From positions 1 to 12,407 of the forward strand of contig JAJAYY010000258.1 of NCBI GenBank assembly GCA_026785965.1: DNA of 12,407 nt, written 5' to 3'. Of the stretch, positions 9,201 through 12,407 are shown one piece after another (the first letter of the stretch is position 1; every line of letters begins with the position of its first letter). The translations under genes and the position numbers were made by a program. The DNA is from Sphingomonas bacterium. Lineage in GTDB: Bacteria > Pseudomonadota > Alphaproteobacteria > Sphingomonadales > Sphingomonadaceae. The notes below the pieces were generated by a model, which was not told the DNA's origin, searched no databases, and saw only the letters and a list, made by a program, of their open reading frames with translations.

Positions 9201-9681
9201 GGCTCAATTCGGCTTCGGCGCGGCCTTCGATCGGTTGGAAACCGGGCGAGATTCCGGCCTCGGCGGGGAAGCTGGCGAGGAGAGTCTGGGCAAAACCGTG
9301 GATCGTCTGGATGCGCAATCCGCCAGGTGTTTCGAGCACGCGCGCGAACAGGCGGCGTGCGGCCTGCCGCGCCGGGGGGCCACGCTCCTCTTCGCCGAGG
9401 GCGAACAAGTCATGTTCGAGCGCTTTCTCGTCCATCCGCACCCAGGCGGCGAGCCGCTCGGCGATACGGTTGGCCATTTCGGCGGCGCCGGCCTTGGTAA
9501 AGGTCAGGCACAGGATCGCGCCCGGATCGACCCCGCCGAGCAGCAAGCGCAGCACCCGCGCGGTCAGCACCTGGGTCTTCCCAGTCCCCGCCGACGCCGA
9601 CAGCGCAGCGTGCGCCGACGGGTCCGACGCGCGCTGCTGGTCGCCTTCGAGGATTGGGAGGGGTTTGAGACGACGCGCCAT
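6265..9681 (-). CDS. addA: Double-strand break repair helicase-nuclease AddA
   Basis: AddA is the UvrD-like 3'-5' helicase and nuclease subunit of AddAB, which unwinds and resects broken DNA ends for RecA. All helicase motifs are present: SASAGTGKT (31-36), LCLTFTKAGAAEMANR (Ia), DEAQD at 403-407 (II), MVGDYKQAIYGFQ (III), DASFRSSP (IV), TVHGAKG at about 792-798 (V) and YVGLTRAQER from 868 (VI). The C-terminal PD-(D/E)XK nuclease has GTIDRL (D1070), VIDFKTG (D1083, K1085) and the QMSAY helix, so it should be active. The frame is open to 9840, but family resemblance begins at MARRLKPLP, so I chose the ATG at 9681, giving 1,138 residues, a normal length. No Shine-Dalgarno sequence lies at the usual distance; GGAGGG is 20 bases upstream. 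trxA follows; addB lies upstream beyond an opposing small gene. Confidence 0.95.
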   Translation of the reverse strand: MARRLKPLPILEGDQQRASDPSAHAALSASAGTGKTQVLTARVLRLLLGGVDPGAILCLTFTKAGAAEMANRIAERLAAWVRMDEKALEHDLFALGEEERGPPARQAARRLFARVLETPGGLRIQTIHGFAQTLLASFPAEAGISPGFQPIEGRAEAELSRRTLATLLADAEAAGDECLIGDVQALSLRLGEGGAEEYLMACARAEEAIDALGDPATFEAALLKLIGIDQGSAETGLAARLTDDQIDVPTIEQLIEVNREWGTKTAETITTNLAAFLAASPVERVDLLDRVGKGLVTGKDEPCKATSGQLKILPDYAELLSEFADWLVKLRHLRSAVALASIQAAGLRAGQAFARAYRLAKRAAGVADFDDLIAWTRRLLGKDGMGEWVRFKLDQRTDHILVDEAQDTNADQWAIVAALASEYFSGQSETERRWRTLFMVGDYKQAIYGFQGTDPRQFDKFRATIADKAAAAGEAALDSDSWAREFRDLSIDASFRSSPAVLDAVDALIGEVGHGAMGLARRPNRHAAAHADRPGEVLWWPPFVPADRDDDGDEPGEEGWVTEPVRRYADALAKQVKAWLDEAAPLALTGRPLCAGDILILVRSRTELASLLVARLYAHGVPVAGIDRLHLSKPLAVKDLLSVIAFAVQPHDDLNLAGLLVSPIVGLDQQTLFDLAHRRPGSLWAALQGRRDDPRFAGTHELLSGVIVRADYVTPARFLEALLSGPADARRKLLERLGEAARDPIEELIAVALEFEQQEGASLDRFLAWFARGDVEVKRDPASSGNAVRVMTVHGAKGLEAPLVILADATHDPAKVGRRPNSIGLPIGDDRRPVPLLRPRAEELVDPYAALVASQAESDLEEHWRLLYVGLTRAQERLIVAGVQPRNAVADNSWHSATSRALTSLGAEAIISGPWGAGLRWRGTVAGTTRRLRPGGRVLDPPALPDWVRRPAPIEDRPPRPLAPSSIMADRDALPPPIPELRAAAERGILLHALFERLPAVAPADRRSLALRWLEQSGVADPDRRDEIVGAALAVIEDPAFADLFALDALAEAPIAATLPDGRVIAGTIDRLCVGPDFVRVIDFKTGRSIPAGPAEVPPAHIAQMSAYAAALGVIFPGRRIEAALLYTAGPRMIVVGG

Positions 9682-9689
9682 ACAAGCGC

Positions 9690-9718
9690 GGCATAGCAAG
9701 TCCCTCCGCGCTTCCCAA
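9690..9718 (-). promoter_or_regulatory. Candidate addA promoter giving a near-leaderless transcript
   Basis: On the minus strand, TTGGGA (9718-9713) and TATGCC (9695-9690) are 17 bases apart. The -10 ends 8 bases before the addA ATG, so transcription would begin at or within about two bases of the start codon. This would explain the missing Shine-Dalgarno sequence. The boxes match consensus only at 4 of 6 and 3 of 6 positions, so this is a hypothesis. Confidence 0.35.
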
Positions 9719-9725
9719 GCTTGGG
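9714..9725. repeat. 12-bp perfect palindrome between addA and the small membrane gene
   Basis: CCCAAGCTTGGG is a perfect palindrome in the 88-base divergent gap. It overlaps the candidate addA -35 box and lies 44 bases upstream of the plus-strand gene, a fitting place for an operator controlling one or both. It does not resemble the alphaproteobacterial LexA box (GTTC-N7-GTTC), so direct SOS control is not indicated. No regulator can be named. Confidence 0.4.
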
Positions 9726-9769
9726 CGGCTCGCTTAGACCAAGCGGCGTAATTTGTTTCGGAGACGACG

Positions 9770-9922
9770 ATGAGCGACGACAGCAGCGAGACCGGCGAGC
9801 GACGGACCAAGTTGGTCAAGGCGGGGGTCGCGGTCGGCATCGGATCGGCGGCGATCGTCGCAGCACTGCTTTATGCGTCGACGGTCAAGAAGCCCAAGCG
9901 CGGCGGGGTCAAGAAAGACTGA
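9770..9922 (+). CDS. Small single-span membrane protein of unknown function (50 aa)
   Basis: I do not recognise this gene as a named family. The 50-residue product starts MSDDSSETGERR, polar and acidic, passes through a hydrophobic alanine/glycine/valine segment at about 19-37 (AGVAVGIGSAAIVAALLYA), and ends in a lysine-rich tail (VKKPKRGGVKKD). The pattern fits one membrane span with a basic C-terminal tail, which by the positive-inside rule would face the cytoplasm, although K14 and K17 before the span make the orientation uncertain. Evidence that it is real: an ATG with GGAG 6 bases upstream, a tidy fit between addA (88-base gap) and addB (3-base gap), and a composition unlike a random shadow frame. 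It runs against both add genes, so addB transcripts would be antisense to it. A possible -10 (TAATTT, 9749-9754) lies upstream without a clear -35. A role linked to AddAB cannot be inferred. Confidence 0.7.
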   Translation: MSDDSSETGERRTKLVKAGVAVGIGSAAIVAALLYASTVKKPKRGGVKKD

Positions 9923-9925
9923 TTT

Positions 9926-12407
9926 TCAGTCGCGGCCGTACCATTCCTCGAGCCGCATCAGCTGGTCATAATCGCCATAAGGCGCGTGGGCCGGGTGGAG
10001 CTTGGCGACGAACGGCTCCTCCCCCGTCAGATATTTGCCCGCGGCCTCGGCGAATCGGTCGAGGACCAGGTCAAGGAAGCGGCGGTCCTTGACGTCCTTG
10101 TCGGCAAGAACGCGCTTGCCGAACTTGTCCTTGTCCTTGGCCAACGACCAATATTCGAATGCCGATGCGGTGCCCGATATTCCCTCGAATCCACCACCCT
10201 CGGCGATCAGCGCGAGCAGCCCGAGCTGAAGCGCGAACCCTTCGGCAACGGCCTTGGCACTGGGTGCCTTGCCGGTCTTATAGTCGATGATCGCGAGGGT
10301 GCCGTCGGGCATGATGTCGACGCGGTCGACCTTGCCGTACAGCTCGACCCCGGCGAGTTCAGCCTTGCCGAACAATTCGGCAGCCTGGGGCCGGCGACCC
10401 GCGGCGCGATCGACCTCGACCTCGCTTGCGATCCACTGCACCGCTTCGATCAATCGCGGTTGCCATAAGGCGCGCAGCATCGGGTGGATCGTTTGATCGC
10501 CGACCAGAGCGCGAGCGCGAGCGACGAGTGTGGCGGGATCGCAATCGTCTTCGTTAAGCCAGGCTTCGAGCACGGCGTGGACCGCCGTGCCCTTCCACGC
10601 CGCGGTATGATCGGCATCGACCGGATCGAGCGGGCGCAGCTTGAGGATCGCCTTGGCATAAAAAGCGAATGGATCGGCAGTCAGCCGGTCGAGATCGGTG
10701 ACCGCGATCTTGCGCGGCCGATCGGCGAGCGGCGGCGACGGCGCGGGGCGGTCGGCCGGGGTGAAGCTGTCGGGCGCGTCGATCGCGCGAGCGAGGCGTT
10801 CGAGGCGGCTGTCGCGGGCCAGTCCGCCCGTCATCGCCTGGAGCCGTAGCCACAGCCGCGACGCAACCGTCGGCGAGCGGCCATCGCGGCGCGCGCGGGT
10901 GAGCAGCACGCGCGGAGCACCCAATGCGCTCATGAAGTCGTGCGCGGCGAGCCCGGTGCGAAGATCGAGACCGGGCAGCCCGAGCAAGCGGCGAATGCGC
11001 GGTGCGAGCCATGGATCGGGGCTCGGCTGGGCCGGCCACACGCCCTCGTTCATCCCGCCGAGGATCATCAAATCGGCTTGCTGCAGCCGCGCTTCGAGCA
11101 AGCCCCAGATCGAGATCCGCGGGTGGCCGCCATAGGGGCGGCGGACGGGGGCGGAATCGAACAAATCGGTCAGCAATGGAAGCGCGTCCTGGTCGAGATG
11201 CAGCGCGGCGGCAGCGGGAGACTGTTCGAGCGCGGCGACCAGATCGGCGGCGGCGCGCCCATCAGCGCCGCGCCAGGCGCCGGTCGCGGCGACGGCTTCG
11301 ACCGCGGTGCGGAGCGACCTCACGTGGGCCGCGAGCGTGCCCGCGCTGGCCATCGCTTGATCGACGCTGATGAGGAGCGGTTCGACCCGCTGCCACGGAG
11401 AGCCCGCCTTTTCCGCAGTGCGCTGGCGCAGGCCGGCCAGCCCTGCAGCGGGGCGTGGGCCGCGCAGCGCGAGGTCGATCGAGCGCACCGCGTCAAGCCA
11501 GGCGAGGCGCTCGTCGCCAGCGCCACCGACCAGCGGATGCTTGAGCAAGGCCAGCGTCGCGACCGGGGCCCAGTCCTCGGCCACCGCAGCGGTGATCGCC
11601 AGCATCAGCGTTCCCGCTGGGGTCTTTGACAGTGGCAGGCCGGCGCTGTCGTCGGCCTCGATCCCCCACCGTTCGAGATGCGCGGCGACGCGCGCGGCGA
11701 GCAAGCGGTCAGGGGTGACGAGCGCGGCGGTGCGTTCGGGGGTTTCGAGCGCCTCACGCAGCGCGAGCGCGATTGCCTGGGCTTCGCTCGCGGCATCGGG
11801 GAGTTCGGCGCAGTGGATCCCGGTCAGGCGGCGCTCGCGCGGCGGCAGCGCGCTCCATTTGTCCGAGAAATCGGCCGCGGTCATGGCGTGCGTGACCGCG
11901 CGTCCGCGCACTGCGGGTGAGGCCGATCGACCCGCCCCGCGCCACGGCTCGACTTCACCCCGCGCGACTCCGATGCGGTCAAGCAGGCGCTTCAAATGAT
12001 ATTGGGGATGGGTCTCGATCCCGCGCCCATCCTCATCGGGGCCAAGCGCGTCCCATTCGGCGTCGGGCATCGCCGGGGCGAGCGCCAGCGCGGGCAGGAT
12101 GACCGCTCCCTCGGGAAGCCGCGCCACCGAATGGAGCAGGGCCGCCACTGCCGGCGCCGAAGTCGTGATTCCGGCAGCGACGGTGAAATCCTGCGGCGGT
12201 CGCTCGGCCCAGCGCGCCGCGATGGCGTGAAGCAAGCGTCCGCGGCGCGTGGCGCGGTCGATCGCGCCGAGCGCGGCGAGTTCGCGCGGCCAGCGCTCGA
12301 TCACCGCCAGGAACCGGCCCAGTGCGATTTCCCAATGGCCGGCCAGCTCGGGGGTCAGTAGCGCGGCTTCGGCCAGCTGGCGCGGATCGACTTCCTCGAC
12401 CTCGAGA
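9926..12407 (-). CDS. addB: Double-strand break repair protein AddB, N-terminus beyond the right edge
   Basis: AddB is the second subunit of the AddAB helicase-nuclease; it has an inactive helicase-like core and a nuclease domain that cuts the strand opposite to that cut by AddA. The frame is open to the last base of the window. Family-like sequence (VDPRQLAEAALLTPELAGHW) lies upstream of the GTG at 12304, so that codon is internal. 826 residues are visible, and roughly 150-200 are probably missing, including any N-terminal Walker-like site. Typical marks are LGGMNEGVWPAQPSPDPW and AHDFMSALGAPRVLLTRARRDG, then the C-terminal nuclease with LYGKVDRVD and AIIDYKTGK (D codon 10283-10285, K codon 10277-10279) and the ALQLGLLAL helix. 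No cysteine follows the nuclease motif, so the iron-sulfur cluster of Bacillus AddB appears absent. The stop at 9926 is 3 bases from that of the convergent small gene; addA follows 244 bases downstream. Confidence 0.94.
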   Translation of the reverse strand, partial: LEVEEVDPRQLAEAALLTPELAGHWEIALGRFLAVIERWPRELAALGAIDRATRRGRLLHAIAARWAERPPQDFTVAAGITTSAPAVAALLHSVARLPEGAVILPALALAPAMPDAEWDALGPDEDGRGIETHPQYHLKRLLDRIGVARGEVEPWRGAGRSASPAVRGRAVTHAMTAADFSDKWSALPPRERRLTGIHCAELPDAASEAQAIALALREALETPERTAALVTPDRLLAARVAAHLERWGIEADDSAGLPLSKTPAGTLMLAITAAVAEDWAPVATLALLKHPLVGGAGDERLAWLDAVRSIDLALRGPRPAAGLAGLRQRTAEKAGSPWQRVEPLLISVDQAMASAGTLAAHVRSLRTAVEAVAATGAWRGADGRAAADLVAALEQSPAAAALHLDQDALPLLTDLFDSAPVRRPYGGHPRISIWGLLEARLQQADLMILGGMNEGVWPAQPSPDPWLAPRIRRLLGLPGLDLRTGLAAHDFMSALGAPRVLLTRARRDGRSPTVASRLWLRLQAMTGGLARDSRLERLARAIDAPDSFTPADRPAPSPPLADRPRKIAVTDLDRLTADPFAFYAKAILKLRPLDPVDADHTAAWKGTAVHAVLEAWLNEDDCDPATLVARARALVGDQTIHPMLRALWQPRLIEAVQWIASEVEVDRAAGRRPQAAELFGKAELAGVELYGKVDRVDIMPDGTLAIIDYKTGKAPSAKAVAEGFALQLGLLALIAEGGGFEGISGTASAFEYWSLAKDKDKFGKRVLADKDVKDRRFLDLVLDRFAEAAGKYLTGEEPFVAKLHPAHAPYGDYDQLMRLEEWYGRD

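Noticed and set aside
7792..9696. 634-codon open frame on the plus strand, opposite addA
   Set aside because: It lies antisense to the well-supported AddA protein, shows no recognisable domain and has the arginine/glycine/glutamine-rich make-up expected from reading GC-rich coding DNA backwards. Long antisense frames are normal at this GC content.
9714..9725. SOS (LexA) box in front of addA
   Set aside because: The palindrome does not contain the GTTC-N7-GTTC pattern of alphaproteobacterial LexA sites, and no such pattern was noticed elsewhere in the gap.
9682..9840. N-terminal extension of AddA by 53 residues to a start at 9840
   Set aside because: The extension overlaps the small plus-strand gene and the promoter-like gap and does not resemble AddA N-termini; family resemblance begins at the ATG at 9681.
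12302..12304. GTG as the start codon of addB
   Set aside because: The frame stays open to the window edge, and the residues upstream look like AddB, so the true start lies outside the window.

Overview
The window looks like chromosomal DNA from a GC-rich alphaproteobacterium, most likely of the Sphingomonadales. This rests on the very high GC content, the style of the proteins (a short PutA without a ribbon-helix-helix domain, alphaproteobacterial-type AddA and AddB, SecA ending in a CxCx8CH zinc motif) and a TTGACG-type promoter in front of secA. The affiliation is judged from sequence style, not from a database search. No mobile element, phage gene, CRISPR array, rRNA or tRNA is visible.

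Layout from left to right. Positions 1 to about 135 are abnormally GC-rich and look corrupted; they hold the damaged junction of putA. From there to 1779 (minus strand) is the proline dehydrogenase half of putA; the aldehyde dehydrogenase half lies off the left edge. A 67-base divergent gap follows, then a plus-strand membrane acyltransferase of the OafA/Acyl_transf_3 type (1847-3013). It converges with secA (minus, 3017-5746) with 3 bases between the stop codons. Upstream of secA, on the same strand, are thioredoxin trxA (5879-6205), addA (6265-9681) and addB (9926 to beyond the right edge). A 50-codon plus-strand gene for a tiny single-span membrane protein (9770-9922) sits between addA and addB, divergent from addA and 3 bases from the addB stop.

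AddA and AddB together form the helicase-nuclease that resects double-strand DNA breaks for RecA-dependent repair (the RecBCD counterpart). trxA next to addA is an arrangement I know from other alphaproteobacteria. SecA drives protein export through SecYEG. PutA oxidises proline to glutamate. The acyltransferase probably modifies a surface polysaccharide or lipid. Apart from the addB-addA-trxA-secA run, the genes share no evident pathway.

This is essentially an ordinary housekeeping region. I did not find a convincing new multi-gene system. The points most worth a second look are the small membrane-protein gene wedged between addB and addA, the palindrome-containing promoter region that may give addA a leaderless transcript, and the corrupted or genuinely interrupted putA at the left edge.
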